Source of the DNA: JANMDU01 sp043777675
Lineage (GTDB): Bacteria > Pseudomonadota > Gammaproteobacteria > Burkholderiales > Burkholderiaceae_C
Length of the DNA: 64,000 bases
Direction: 5' to 3'
Assembly (NCBI GenBank): GCA_043777675.1
Contig: JAYWHR010000067.1
Span: 27,133 to 91,132 of the forward strand
In this document: piece after piece, positions 17,318 to 27,324 of the stretch
How positions within the stretch are numbered: the stretch's first letter is position 1
Layout: every line of letters begins with the position of its first letter
Translations under genes and position numbers: made by a program
Notes under the pieces: model-generated
The model's database searches: none
The model's input: the letters and a program-made list of their open reading frames with translations, nothing else
Told to the model about the DNA's origin: nothing

Positions 17318-19221
17318 TGCCGCCCGCAGCGACACGCCGCATCAATAGCCTGCTGGCTTTGCCACGCATCGCCAAAAAAACTCTGGCTGTCATGGCCGAC
17401 TCTTCTCTGTGCGTCCTCACGGTATGGCTCGCCATCTGTTTTCGCTTCGAAACTTGGGTCACTTTGTCTGGCTACCAGTGGCTAGCAGTCGCATTATCAA
17501 TAGCTCTTGCCATACCTCTCCTAACCGCATTTGGCTTCTACCACACTGTCATCCGTTTTGTAGGCCGACAAACTATCACTGCTGCATTACGTGCCATTGG
17601 TGTTTATGCCGTCATCTATAGCGCTGTTTTCACAGCCTACGGCTTTCCACTCGTTCCGCGCACGATTGGTGTCTTACAGCCTTTGCTACTGTTAACTGGC
17701 CTTGCACTGATTCGCATTTTGGCCAGTCAACTTTTGAGTGAACAATCCATCCCTGCAGTATCCGCTGAACAACGACCCAGCGTTTTAATCTATGGTGCTG
17801 GTAACTCCGGCCAACAGCTAGCCACCTCTCTTATCTCAAATGGAGACAGGCAGGTCATCGGATTTTTAGATGACAACGTCAATTTACACAAAGCGCGCAT
17901 CGCTGGAATTCCCGTCTACGGTCCACATGAATTTTCGAAGCTGAGCGAAAAGTACGCCATCAAAGATGTCTTACTTGCCATGCCAAGCTTAGCGCGCAGT
18001 AGGCGCAACCAGATCATTAAGCTCCTTGGGCAGAGCAGAGTTGCTGTGCGCACTTTGCCCAGCTTGACAGACTTAGCTCAAGGCAAGATCCAAGAAAGCG
18101 ATTTGCGCGAATTGGCGATCGAAGATCTTCTCGGGCGTGATCCAGTTGCGCCTATGGCGGATCTCATGGAGAACACCATTCGCGGAAAGGTCGTCGTCGT
18201 TACTGGCGCAGGTGGCTCCATCGGTAGCGAACTCTGCCGACAAATCGTCAAGCTCGCGCCAAAGCAACTCATATTGCTTGAGCAGAGCGAGTTAGCTTTG
18301 TACAACATCTTCCAGGAACTCTCTGAGGCAGAGTCGGTTGATCATCAGACCATCAAACCACTGATCGGAAGCGTACTTGATGGCGCTTTTCTAAAATCGA
18401 CTTTTGAGCAATATCGACCTGCAACGATCTTTCATGCTGCGGCTTACAAACACGTCCCCTTGGTTGAGTCCAATCCCGCTGCTGGTTTGAAAAATAACGC
18501 GCTTGGCACTGTCACGGTTGCACTGGCCGCCTCTCAAGCCAATGTCAGTGATATGGTCCTCATCAGTACAGACAAAGCCGTTAGGCCAACCAATGTTATG
18601 GGAGCCAGTAAACGGCTTGCTGAAATTGCATTGCAGGCAATTACGAAAAGTCAAGCACTCTCCAAGCAACAAACGCGCTTTTGTATCGTTCGATTCGGCA
18701 ACGTCTTAGGCTCCTCAGGCTCAGTGGTTCCATTGTTCCGTCAGCAAATCAAGCAAGGGGGCCCTATTACATTGACCCACCCTGACATCACTCGCTACTT
18801 TATGACCATCCCAGAGGCAGCACAGTTGGTATTACAAGCAGCTGGTATGAATGCAGAGCAAGCGCTTTCCAACCATGTCTACTTACTCGATATGGGTGAA
18901 AGCGTACGAATTTTTGATCTTGCTGTCGCGATGATTCAGCTCAGCGGCCTCAGGCTCAAAGACAGCAAACATCCAGACGGCGACATTGCTATTAAGATTA
19001 CGGGGTTGCGACCTGGTGAAAAGCTCTATGAAGAACTTTTAGTTTCCGGCAATGCCAAGCCGACGCGTCACCCCCAAATTTTATCAGCTGAAGACTATGT
19101 AGATGGCTCGTCAGAGAAAATACTAAAAAGTATTGTCGAATTTTGCGAGAACCCTCAAGACAATGCGCACATATCAGCGAAACTTATCGAGTTTAATATC
19201 GGCTACACACCCACACGATAA
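17317..19221 (+). CDS. PglF/CapD-type nucleoside-diphosphate-sugar 4,6-dehydratase
   Basis: 634-residue membrane-anchored epimerase/dehydratase. The N-terminal part has about four hydrophobic spans (to about residue 130), then a CoA-binding-like Rossmann domain (LIYGAGNSGQQ), then the catalytic SDR domain (VVTGAGGSIGSELCRQ) with the STDKAVRPTNVMGASKR segment typical of UDP-GlcNAc 4,6-dehydratases. It probably makes a UDP-4-keto-6-deoxy-HexNAc. No cognate PglE-type aminotransferase is present nearby, so the final sugar is uncertain. Confidence 0.92.
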   Translation: MPPAATRRINSLLALPRIAKKTLAVMADSSLCVLTVWLAICFRFETWVTLSGYQWLAVALSIALAIPLLTAFGFYHTVIRFVGRQTITAALRAIGVYAVIYSAVFTAYGFPLVPRTIGVLQPLLLLTGLALIRILASQLLSEQSIPAVSAEQRPSVLIYGAGNSGQQLATSLISNGDRQVIGFLDDNVNLHKARIAGIPVYGPHEFSKLSEKYAIKDVLLAMPSLARSRRNQIIKLLGQSRVAVRTLPSLTDLAQGKIQESDLRELAIEDLLGRDPVAPMADLMENTIRGKVVVVTGAGGSIGSELCRQIVKLAPKQLILLEQSELALYNIFQELSEAESVDHQTIKPLIGSVLDGAFLKSTFEQYRPATIFHAAAYKHVPLVESNPAAGLKNNALGTVTVALAASQANVSDMVLISTDKAVRPTNVMGASKRLAEIALQAITKSQALSKQQTRFCIVRFGNVLGSSGSVVPLFRQQIKQGGPITLTHPDITRYFMTIPEAAQLVLQAAGMNAEQALSNHVYLLDMGESVRIFDLAVAMIQLSGLRLKDSKHPDGDIAIKITGLRPGEKLYEELLVSGNAKPTRHPQILSAEDYVDGSSEKILKSIVEFCENPQDNAHISAKLIEFNIGYTPTR

Positions 19222-19223
19222 CT

Positions 19224-20000
19224 ATGACTGACCGTTTATCTCCAGATCGAATTTCTCGCGACGTCCTGCAGCGCTCTCGACAAATTCATGCTAAAGATGG
19301 CAGTCAAGGACTGGACGCACTAGCGAGCCTTCATCAATATCATCTTGCATACACGACGACCTGCCGTTTGGTAGCTGACGAAGCAAATGTCTTAGATTGG
19401 GGTGGGGGTAGTGGCCATTTTTCGTTTTTTCTAAATCGATCAGGTTATAAAACGAGCATTTTTTCGTTTTCTGACCCTCAGTTTGTACATGCCGAAACAA
19501 GCACTGGTCAAATCGCATGCACTGTCGCTGACTCCAGCCAGCCAATTCGCCTACCCTATCCAGACAACTACTTTGATACCGTTTTTTCAATTGGCGTGCT
19601 TGAGCATGTGCGTGAAACAGGTGGAGACGAGCGTGCATCTCTATCTGAAATTCGCCGCATTCTCAAACCTAATGGCATTTTTCTTTGCTACCATTTTCCA
19701 AGTAAGGGAAGTTGGATTGAATGGCTCGCGGCAAAGTTAGGCCACTATCATCACCAACATACCTACAATCGCACTCAGATCAACACTATTTTTGATGGAA
19801 TATTACCCATTGCTGAGCTACAGCGCTATGCCCTGCTTCCACGCAATATGCTCCGCCACTTACCGCAGAGTATCGTCAACAACGCCTTGTTCTGTAGCCT
19901 ATTCAACGGAATAGATAAAGTTTTATCCAAGTGCTTGCCTTGGCTGACGCAAAATTGGATGATCGTCGCTCGTAAAGCTCAAGACAATGGTCAGCGCTGA
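19224..20000 (+). CDS. SAM-dependent methyltransferase (class I)
   Basis: 258 residues. The SAM site is NVLDWGGGSGHFSFFL, followed by acidic residues and FSIGVLEHVRE, as in Methyltransf_11/25 proteins. No signal peptide. The target (a sugar hydroxyl, amine or lipid-linked glycan) is not identifiable. It overlaps the next glycosyltransferase by 14 bases, so it belongs to the glycan operon. Confidence 0.88.
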   Translation: MTDRLSPDRISRDVLQRSRQIHAKDGSQGLDALASLHQYHLAYTTTCRLVADEANVLDWGGGSGHFSFFLNRSGYKTSIFSFSDPQFVHAETSTGQIACTVADSSQPIRLPYPDNYFDTVFSIGVLEHVRETGGDERASLSEIRRILKPNGIFLCYHFPSKGSWIEWLAAKLGHYHHQHTYNRTQINTIFDGILPIAELQRYALLPRNMLRHLPQSIVNNALFCSLFNGIDKVLSKCLPWLTQNWMIVARKAQDNGQR

Positions 20001-21024
20001 ACTCAACACGGATACGCCTCGCCTGAGCGTATGCGTACCTGCATACGGAAGGCCTGAAGAGTATGCGCTACTGCTAGAAAGCATTGAAGAGCAGACGCAC
20101 TATCCGCATGAAGTTCTGATCTGCGAGGATGGCTCACCCGAACGCGATACGTTACGAGAGATGACGGCACAGTTTGCCTCGCGCATGCAGCCGCTCGGAT
20201 TGGCAGTGCGTTTTGTCGAAAATCCGATCAATTTGGGATACGACGGCAATTTGCGTCGTCTTATCGAATTAGCCACTGGCACCCATGTCTTTTTTATTGG
20301 CAACGACGATTTCATTCTTCCAGACGGCATACACATTGCCCAGACCTTTTTAGCGAAAAACCAAGTGCTTGCTGCATCGCGAAGTTTCGCGCGCTTTGAT
20401 CGTGATCCACGCAAGCCTATTGGATATTCCCGACAAATCGCCGTGGATACATCCATTGTTAAATCATCGCATCCCGCGGGAATGGTGATGCGGATTGGCG
20501 GATTTTTTGGTGGCCTTGTATTTGATCGAAAGTGGGCACTAAAGCATTCAACCCAACTGTACGACGGCACGCTTTATTATCAAATTTATCTACTCTTAGA
20601 AGCCTACTGTCAAGGTACGATTGGTTATATGGCAACGCCTACTGTTGCAGCGCGAGCCGACAATGCTCCACTCTTTGGCAGTGCAAAATCCGAAAAAAGC
20701 CACTTCACGCCTGGCAGATACAACGCTCGGGCAAGAGGTCGAATGTGGGAATCGATACTCAAGATCGCAGGTGATGTCGAAAGGAAAAATCAAGTGCCAT
20801 TACTTGTGTCGATGCGACGCGAATTAGCAGGGAGAATGTCATTTCATCTTTTTGAGATGTTTGCCGGAAGATCAGTAGCAGAGCAAAAAGAGCTCAAAGA
20901 TGAGCTTATGCGCTTAGACCTGTTTGATCACTGGATGCCTAAATCACTTCATATCATGAATACAATTTTAGGCTCATACAGCGCATCAGTGTATCGATTG
21001 ATACGCTACGCTATACAAAGATAA
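19987..21024 (+). CDS. Family 2 glycosyltransferase
   Basis: GT-A fold transferase of 345 residues. The N-terminal LSVCVPAYGRPEEYALLLESI and CEDGS form the nucleotide-sugar site and FIGNDDFI carries the metal-binding DD motif. No transmembrane segment. It lies in the forward block of the polysaccharide locus between the methyltransferase and the acetyltransferase. Donor and acceptor unknown. Confidence 0.9.
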   Translation: MVSAELNTDTPRLSVCVPAYGRPEEYALLLESIEEQTHYPHEVLICEDGSPERDTLREMTAQFASRMQPLGLAVRFVENPINLGYDGNLRRLIELATGTHVFFIGNDDFILPDGIHIAQTFLAKNQVLAASRSFARFDRDPRKPIGYSRQIAVDTSIVKSSHPAGMVMRIGGFFGGLVFDRKWALKHSTQLYDGTLYYQIYLLLEAYCQGTIGYMATPTVAARADNAPLFGSAKSEKSHFTPGRYNARARGRMWESILKIAGDVERKNQVPLLVSMRRELAGRMSFHLFEMFAGRSVAEQKELKDELMRLDLFDHWMPKSLHIMNTILGSYSASVYRLIRYAIQR

Positions 21025-21032
21025 CTGCTCAT

Positions 21033-21701
21033 ATGAAACGCCTATTGCAGCAAATCAAGGTCAGTTTTGAGCGAGAAAAACCACTTTTCGCCATACTCAA
21101 AATCTTGCGGTATGGCCTTTATCTAGTGCGTAGTATTCCTCTACGTTGGAGCCTTAATGCACCAGGTTTATACATCGGTCCAAAATTTTTACTCCTCGGG
21201 ACGAAGCATCTGACCATTGGAAAAAATTTTTATGCCCATTCCAATTTGTGGATAGAAGCCATACCAGAATACAAGGATCAAAAATTCACGCCCTCCATCA
21301 CTATCGGCGATGACGTCAGTATGGGCGATGCTGTACACATCAGCTGCAACACAAGCATTCACGTAGGCAATCACGTTTTATTTGGCAGCAACGTGTTTGT
21401 TGGAGATCACCACCACGGCAATTACCATGGTAAAAACCAAACAGGTCCAACGCAGCCACCTGCTCAGCGGCCGCTTTCTCAAGTTGGCGGCATCAGGATT
21501 GGAGACCAAGTATGGATCGGAAACAATGTGACGATCGTCGGGTCAGTCACTATAGGGTCAGGCGCCATCATTGCAGCAAATAGCGTCGTAACCCACAACG
21601 TCTCAGCTTCTACGATGGTGGCAGGCGCGCCTGCAAAACAGATCAAAATTTACGACGTGCAGCAAAGCGCTTGGCTTTCAACTGCAGCGACTCCAACCTA
21701 A
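21033..21701 (+). CDS. Hexapeptide-repeat (LbH) O-acetyltransferase
   Basis: 222 residues with a left-handed beta-helix: repeated hexapeptides with I/V-G-x-x pattern (ITIGDDVSMGDAVHIS, IRIGDQVWIGNNVTIVGSV, TIGSGAIIAANSVVTHNV) and the catalytic-type histidine in GDHHHGNYHG. Resembles WbbJ/maltose acetyltransferase proteins that acetylate sugars on cell-surface glycans. Its last 59 bases overlap the 3' end of the converging glycosyltransferase gene. Confidence 0.9.
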   Translation: MKRLLQQIKVSFEREKPLFAILKILRYGLYLVRSIPLRWSLNAPGLYIGPKFLLLGTKHLTIGKNFYAHSNLWIEAIPEYKDQKFTPSITIGDDVSMGDAVHISCNTSIHVGNHVLFGSNVFVGDHHHGNYHGKNQTGPTQPPAQRPLSQVGGIRIGDQVWIGNNVTIVGSVTIGSGAIIAANSVVTHNVSASTMVAGAPAKQIKIYDVQQSAWLSTAATPT

Positions 21702-22683
21702 CAACACAGCTCAAACGATAGACAGCTTTCGATAAAAAGGCATACCAACGAAATAGATTTGTATTTGTCCTGTCATGCATCCATTTCAGCAGCTTATAGG
21801 ATAAGTATTTACTTAAGCTAGTTGTGTAAGGCATCTTTTCAGCGGAATCAAATCGACCAAGACTTTCATTTTTTAGTTGATAAATTAAGCCTGGCAGGTA
21901 GTTTTGAATCAAATCACGCCGTAGAGCCTTCGCCACTTGCAGATCCATGCGTTGTTCGAATTTATGTAACGCCTCAGGGTAGCGCTGAGCGAAGACATCG
22001 AGCACCTTGTATCCACCAGAATTTCCGCGGCTTGCTACTATGCAAGCCGTTGTGGATTTAATCAGATATGCCTCTTCCTTAAGGGCCGACAGTACCCAAG
22101 CCATTTGTGGCATTTGTGTTCCTTCAAGCGCTCTTGTGCTAACTCCCGATTGCGTTAGAACACTTTTCCTGATCACAACACTCGAGAGAAAGGTGAGAGA
22201 TGTTCCCGCGCTGCGGGCGAGCTGTAATGGCGTGTTTACACAGTTCCATTGTGGTGGCATCGCAAGCAAGCTAGCAACTTTTAAAACACTTGTCTGGTCT
22301 TCCCACTTTGAATCTAAATAGAGCATGTCAGGCTTCGCGGAGCTCAACAGATCAATAACCGCACCTACTAAACCTTGAGCAGGCATGTCATCATCGCCAA
22401 ATATCCAAACGTAATCTGCCTGCGCTTGCTCATAACAACTAAGTATGTTGCCCTCCATACCCAAGCCGCTTAAATGCCGGACATATTCAAAGTTACTTAG
22501 TTTGAAGACATCGTTCTCACAAAGATTAATGTAGTCCACATCAGTAGAGCAATTGTCGAAGACAACTACACGGCATGCGTCCAAATTACTCAAACGCTGT
22601 GATATTTGACTTTTCAGTGCATTCAATAAGGGCTGCAAAGATGCAAAGCGGTTGAAAGTAGGAATTGAGATTTGCAAAAGCAC
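21643..22683 (-). CDS. Family 2 glycosyltransferase
   Basis: 346 residues starting with GTG. GT-A landmarks: ISIPTFNRFASLQPLL, VVFDNCSTD and WIFGDDDMPAQG with the DxD-like acidic motif. It is the last gene of the reverse block and ends inside the converging acetyltransferase gene (59-base tail-to-tail overlap). The preceding gene stops 2 bases upstream of its GTG. Base composition is visibly AT-rich compared with the core genes. Confidence 0.88.
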   Translation of the reverse strand: MLLQISIPTFNRFASLQPLLNALKSQISQRLSNLDACRVVVFDNCSTDVDYINLCENDVFKLSNFEYVRHLSGLGMEGNILSCYEQAQADYVWIFGDDDMPAQGLVGAVIDLLSSAKPDMLYLDSKWEDQTSVLKVASLLAMPPQWNCVNTPLQLARSAGTSLTFLSSVVIRKSVLTQSGVSTRALEGTQMPQMAWVLSALKEEAYLIKSTTACIVASRGNSGGYKVLDVFAQRYPEALHKFEQRMDLQVAKALRRDLIQNYLPGLIYQLKNESLGRFDSAEKMPYTTSLSKYLSYKLLKWMHDRTNTNLFRWYAFLSKAVYRLSCVVRLESLQLKAKRFAARRKF

Positions 22684-22684
22684 T

Positions 22685-23710
22685 TTAAAGTTTCCGTCTT
22701 ATTTTCTTTATTAGTTCTGCAATGATGAACACAGCAAGAGATGCAAAACGAGTAGATCTCGAGACAAAGGAAGAATCGCATAACCTAGAATAATTCTTCG
22801 TGTAGGAAAAAGCAATCAATAGCAGTTCTTTAAAACTTACCAATCTGCTATCTATTTTGTAGTGACTGCATAGTTCTTTGTTAGCTAGCAGCTTGCGAAA
22901 ACCGTTCGTGCTACTGGTCAGCCCGTGCAAAAATATACTAGCCTCAATTCTTCGGCAAGCCCAATACGTCAACTCCAAGCTATCAAGATGCTTAGCAAAA
23001 TTCATGGCGACTTTCAACCTGTTTTCAGGCTTAAAGAACGCATCTGAAGAATTTCCATTGGTAATATGCGACTGAACTTTGGCGGCAGTAGCTGAATCTT
23101 CACGCGTGAAAAGCCCACAGCTGTAAATTGCAGCGCCTGCTCTGTTTGCGGATTCTGCCAATAAAAGATCGAATGGAAATTGCCCGATCAATTGACTGTC
23201 GCGGTATGCTTCCAAGTAATTTGACTTGTTCAAAAGCTCATCGCGAAAAAAGTAGCCGGTTGGGTGACGCCATGAATAGCCAACGGCGCGCACCGATTCA
23301 AATCCTGGTTCAAATATTCGAGTTGCTTGTTTGGCTTCATCTGAAAACGCGCAGTATCCGCAGCCTACCTGTGGAGAATCTTTCAAAAAGTCGATAAATG
23401 CCCCCAGCATTTGGTGGTGACAGAAATCTTTATCTGTCATAAACATTTTTACGCGACCTGAGCCATAGCTTACCGAACGCACCACATTCAACCAACCACC
23501 AATATTGGTTGCATTCTGTAGAACATGCAAGCGTGAATCAGTCAAGCTATTTAAACGCGAAAGTGTATTGTCATTTGATTGATTGTCAATCACGACGATT
23601 TCAAAATCATTGCGCTCGCATAGCAATAACTTGCTCACAATAGTGAAAACGCTTTCCTCACGCTGAAATGTAGGAATGCAGATGGACAACACAGGCTGTA
23701 AAGATTCCAT
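22685..23710 (-). CDS. Family 2 glycosyltransferase
   Basis: 341 residues: LSICIPTFQREESVFTIV, VVIDNQSND and KMFMTDKDF at the usual metal-site position of GT-A enzymes. A short C-terminal hydrophobic stretch (LAVFIIAELIKK) may associate with the membrane. Sits between the other reverse glycosyltransferase and the ABC flippase. AT-rich. Donor and acceptor unknown. Confidence 0.87.
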   Translation of the reverse strand: MESLQPVLSICIPTFQREESVFTIVSKLLLCERNDFEIVVIDNQSNDNTLSRLNSLTDSRLHVLQNATNIGGWLNVVRSVSYGSGRVKMFMTDKDFCHHQMLGAFIDFLKDSPQVGCGYCAFSDEAKQATRIFEPGFESVRAVGYSWRHPTGYFFRDELLNKSNYLEAYRDSQLIGQFPFDLLLAESANRAGAAIYSCGLFTREDSATAAKVQSHITNGNSSDAFFKPENRLKVAMNFAKHLDSLELTYWACRRIEASIFLHGLTSSTNGFRKLLANKELCSHYKIDSRLVSFKELLLIAFSYTKNYSRLCDSSFVSRSTRFASLAVFIIAELIKKIRRKL

Positions 23711-23724
23711 CGGTTCAATACTTT

Positions 23725-25443
23725 TTAGGTGAGGCTCAGTAAAATAAGTGCGCCATCTTTCATTTCATACACTCGATCACAACGACGCAATGCTTCTGTC
23801 TGATGCGAAACCATGACTATTGTTAAATCACGACTGCAAGAAAAGATCGAATCAAGAATTTCAGACTCGGTTGTTGAATCAAGCGCACTCGTCGCCTCAT
23901 CTAATACTATCAATGATGATCGCTTGTAGAACGCTCGAGCGATAGCAAGCCTCTGCCTTTGTCCACCTGACAATAACACGCCACGCTCACCTACAGCACT
24001 CATGTATTTCAACGGAAGACCATTGACGAACTCACCTAATCCTGCAATTTTGGCGCAATGCTCCACCAGCAGAGGATCAATGCTATTTTGGTCAATCCCC
24101 CATGCAATATTCTCCATAAGAGTACCGTCTATGATCATGAAATGTTGCGGAACATGAGCAACCGCGCGACGCCAACCCAGTGCTGCATCTGCGACTATTG
24201 GTATTCCATCAACAAGAATCATGCCCTTCGTAGGTTGCTGTAGTCCCAAGAGTAAATCTAAGAACGTACTCTTGCCTTGGCCCGATTTTCCCAGTATGCC
24301 AATACGCTCTCCTTTAGAAATATTGAGTGATAGATTTGTCAAAATCTGATCATTTCGGCTTGGGTACTGAAAAGACACATTCTTAAATTCAATACAAGAA
24401 GTAAAGCCTAAGGCGGGAACAAAACTGATGCTCTCGATAGGGCATTGCAGTAACGAGGTGCACACTTTGAGTGCTTGTTGCGCACTTTGTATCAGGATCC
24501 AAGACTGGAATGCCTGCTGTGCACTTGGTAAAATTCTCTGCAGACCCAGAGCCAACAGAGCCAGTGAACCAGCTAGTTCGTTAAATGACTGGCCAGCACC
24601 TAAAAGCAGCATGCAAAGGCTTATCAACACTAGCATGCCTAAAGTTTCTATTATAAATCTTGGGCTTTGTGCTAAATACTGAACGATAGATTGATCTCTA
24701 CGCAATTGCCTGTTCTTTTGGTTAAAGACGCTTTGCATTTGGCTTTGCGATTGATCCAAAAGTATTTCCCTGATACCCTGAAGAGACTCTTGAATGTGCT
24801 GAGTCAAGCCCACTTGCGCTATCGCAATGCGCTCGGTTCTTTGCTTAACTTTCTGTTTAACTTGAATAGCGTAGCCAACATATGCAAGTGCGAACATCGC
24901 AATAATCATCAAAGTGATGCTAGGCACCAAATAAAGAACTCCGCATAACAAAATTATTATGAAAATCGAGTTGCTTAAAAGGTTAATCGCCGGCATAAGT
25001 CCATAGAAAATCAATTCGTTAACGTGTACATTGACATTCGTAATAATCTCTGCACTATTGCGGCTGGTATGAAGCCAATAAGGCTGCCGTATAACCCTGC
25101 CATAAATGTGATTGCTCAGTTCACGACCAACGCTAAAACAGAATTTAGTCGTAGCAAACAGCAACAGCAGTCTCGCAGCACCAGACAGCAAAAGAAGTAT
25201 TAAGATAAATGCACCGAAGCTCAATGGAGTTAGCTGCACACCAAGCGCCAAAAATACCGGCTCGATCCATACGGCTTGAAGTTGTCTATCTTTATTAATC
25301 ATTCCATTGACAAACGGCACGATTAAGCTCAAAGTGACAACTTCCAAAAATGCACATATAACTGTTGCCGCGGTGAGATAACGAAAGATCGACATCCAGC
25401 GACGCGGCAAAGTAGTCGCTAACAAGTGAAATAACTGCTTCAT
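23725..25443 (-). CDS. ABC transporter with fused membrane and ATPase domains (PglK/MsbA-type flippase)
   Basis: 572 residues: an N-terminal exporter-type transmembrane domain (about six spans, residues 15-330), then an ATPase with Walker A GKSGQGKSTF, signature LSGGQRQRLAIARAF and Walker B LIVLDEATSALD. This is the half-transporter layout of PglK, which flips lipid-linked oligosaccharides. With a PglC-like initiator and no Wzx in the window, a flippase role for the glycan is the simplest reading, by inference. Confidence 0.88.
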   Translation of the reverse strand: MKQLFHLLATTLPRRWMSIFRYLTAATVICAFLEVVTLSLIVPFVNGMINKDRQLQAVWIEPVFLALGVQLTPLSFGAFILILLLLSGAARLLLLFATTKFCFSVGRELSNHIYGRVIRQPYWLHTSRNSAEIITNVNVHVNELIFYGLMPAINLLSNSIFIIILLCGVLYLVPSITLMIIAMFALAYVGYAIQVKQKVKQRTERIAIAQVGLTQHIQESLQGIREILLDQSQSQMQSVFNQKNRQLRRDQSIVQYLAQSPRFIIETLGMLVLISLCMLLLGAGQSFNELAGSLALLALGLQRILPSAQQAFQSWILIQSAQQALKVCTSLLQCPIESISFVPALGFTSCIEFKNVSFQYPSRNDQILTNLSLNISKGERIGILGKSGQGKSTFLDLLLGLQQPTKGMILVDGIPIVADAALGWRRAVAHVPQHFMIIDGTLMENIAWGIDQNSIDPLLVEHCAKIAGLGEFVNGLPLKYMSAVGERGVLLSGGQRQRLAIARAFYKRSSLIVLDEATSALDSTTESEILDSIFSCSRDLTIVMVSHQTEALRRCDRVYEMKDGALILLSLT

Positions 25444-25447
25444 ACGT

Positions 25448-26377
25448 TCAGCTTGGCGAAGCGTTGCTAGGGGATGTCATCAACATCGCCTTCACTCCGT
25501 CTTGTAAACTGATATTGGCTTGCCAGTGAGGTAGTATCTCTTCACTGCCATACGGCTCCATGAGCTCGCGCTCTCGATATGCCGATGCACCCCAATTGGC
25601 ATTAAATACACTGCCTGACAGCGCTTCTATTTCCTGCACTAATTCTCTTATTGAAAGCAGTCTGCCACTCGTTAGCCGGTATTTGCGACCTACTGCTTCT
25701 CTTCTCAAAAGTCGCTCTGCTACTAAAATAAAAGCGCTCGTAACATCGTCTTTATGTAAAAGATCAATTTTTTGTTGTCCAGGTGAAAGGAATATCTGCT
25801 CTTTTGAGTGGAGTTGCTTGAATAAATAAGGGATAAGCTTCGTCCTCGTATCACCTAATCCGTAAGTATCTGGCAGCACAAGCGTTGTTCCAGTCAGAGA
25901 CGTCGCATCTAAGTAGTATTCAAGCAGATCTTCAAATGCCTGTTTTGTCGCGGCATATAGGTTCACTGGCCGATATGCTGGCGTCAAGTAGTGAGTCCAA
26001 AAACTTCCCGTATTTATAAAGCAGCATTTTTCAAGGCCACTGGCGTACTCTGCTAAAAAGCTAGGCAGCCTCAGTGAGACATCTAGTAAATCATCGATAT
26101 CTTCTGCTTTATGTTGAACGACAGTTTTGGCAGCCAAATGAACCACTAGCGTTGGCTTGCATTTTAAGAACATGGATTTGACCGAATCAATGGTTCCATC
26201 ATAACTATGCCAAAGTACACTTTGTCCATATTTTCTAAGCTCAACCTTAGCATTGCTAGCTCTATAAATTCCGTTAACGTCGCTGCACCCAAGCTCCATC
26301 AATTTCTGACAAAGCGCCGAGCCTATAAATCCACTTGCCCCGCTCATTAGAACGCGTTGACTCTTCCAATCGATCAT
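25448..26377 (-). CDS. NAD-dependent sugar epimerase/reductase (extended SDR)
   Basis: 309 residues: the Rossmann motif MSGASGFIGSALCQKL and the catalytic YAATK. Belongs to the epimerase/dehydratase group used for NDP-sugars. In its position, next to rfbFGH and a split transketolase, it may be the C4 ketoreductase finishing the CDP-sugar. It is directly followed by the ABC flippase and preceded by a second, distinct SDR (2-base gap). Confidence 0.85.
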   Translation of the reverse strand: MIDWKSQRVLMSGASGFIGSALCQKLMELGCSDVNGIYRASNAKVELRKYGQSVLWHSYDGTIDSVKSMFLKCKPTLVVHLAAKTVVQHKAEDIDDLLDVSLRLPSFLAEYASGLEKCCFINTGSFWTHYLTPAYRPVNLYAATKQAFEDLLEYYLDATSLTGTTLVLPDTYGLGDTRTKLIPYLFKQLHSKEQIFLSPGQQKIDLLHKDDVTSAFILVAERLLRREAVGRKYRLTSGRLLSIRELVQEIEALSGSVFNANWGASAYRERELMEPYGSEEILPHWQANISLQDGVKAMLMTSPSNASPS

Positions 26378-26379
26378 AT

Positions 26380-27309
26380 TTAAAAAGCCTCTAATATTTT
26401 TCTAGCTTCAGTGCTTACCAGTTCCCGCGAATCTTGGCTAGGAGAGTATCCCCATCGTGCAGCACTATGGTTTCTTGAAAAGTACATGGCCCGCAAGGAA
26501 GTTGTGACTGCGCCGGAAATATTTAAGGTGTATCTCAGGCCAAAATCTGTCTTGAAAAGTTCAAGAACTTCACTCTTTTGCATGGGATTTTTACTGTACA
26601 AGTCAACACAAGCATTGCACGGTGCTGAATCCATAAAGCAATTTAAAAGCTGCGCGAGATCAACAACGCCAACGTAATCGCGCCAAAAATCGGAATCATC
26701 AGTTTGCAAAACGCTGTTTTGCTGAATAGCACTCATTGCATCTGTCAAAAGAAAGGGCTGTACAAGATCTATCCAAGCGCTGAAGTATGAAAATACCCGG
26801 ATGTCAACAATCGCATAGTCAACCAATGCACGATGCCGCGCTTCGATACAAAACTTGCTGACGCCATACCAGTCAAAATTCGTACTACTATTGATTTGAT
26901 GTCGCGCCATAGTCGCTTCCTGGGCGGCTTGGGCAAAATCGTTGCCATAGACAGCACCGCTACTTAGAAAAAAATAACGGCATGTAGGATGCATCCGTAA
27001 ATAGCGGAGAACGACATCATCATAGGCAAGCGCTGTGTCAAATATCTTCGAACCTAGCCGCTTTATCTCAGACGAGTTCGATGTACCGACCATATTAATG
27101 ACTAGATCATAGACACCGTTTTCAAATTGACTGAAACTCTTGCATTCGATTGGAAGTAAGATTCCGTGAACAGCCAGCCAATGATTAACATTTTCTGGCG
27201 TACGTCCAAAAAGACGCAGATCCAAAGCACTCTTACGATCGTACTTCCACAGATAGTCAATCATGCTCTTAGCAATATGGCCGCTTGCCCCTAAGATTGC
27301 AATTTTCAT
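26380..27309 (-). CDS. NAD-dependent sugar epimerase/reductase (extended SDR)
   Basis: 309 residues with KIAILGASGHIAKSM at the nucleotide site and YGVSK as the catalytic YxxxK. It is diverged from the neighbouring SDR and lacks the standard GxxGxxG third glycine (GASGHIA). Probably acts on the same CDP-sugar intermediates. AT-rich. Substrate not determinable from sequence. Confidence 0.82.
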   Translation of the reverse strand: MKIAILGASGHIAKSMIDYLWKYDRKSALDLRLFGRTPENVNHWLAVHGILLPIECKSFSQFENGVYDLVINMVGTSNSSEIKRLGSKIFDTALAYDDVVLRYLRMHPTCRYFFLSSGAVYGNDFAQAAQEATMARHQINSSTNFDWYGVSKFCIEARHRALVDYAIVDIRVFSYFSAWIDLVQPFLLTDAMSAIQQNSVLQTDDSDFWRDYVGVVDLAQLLNCFMDSAPCNACVDLYSKNPMQKSEVLELFKTDFGLRYTLNISGAVTTSLRAMYFSRNHSAARWGYSPSQDSRELVSTEARKILEAF

Positions 27310-27324
27310 GATGAATCAGTCAGT

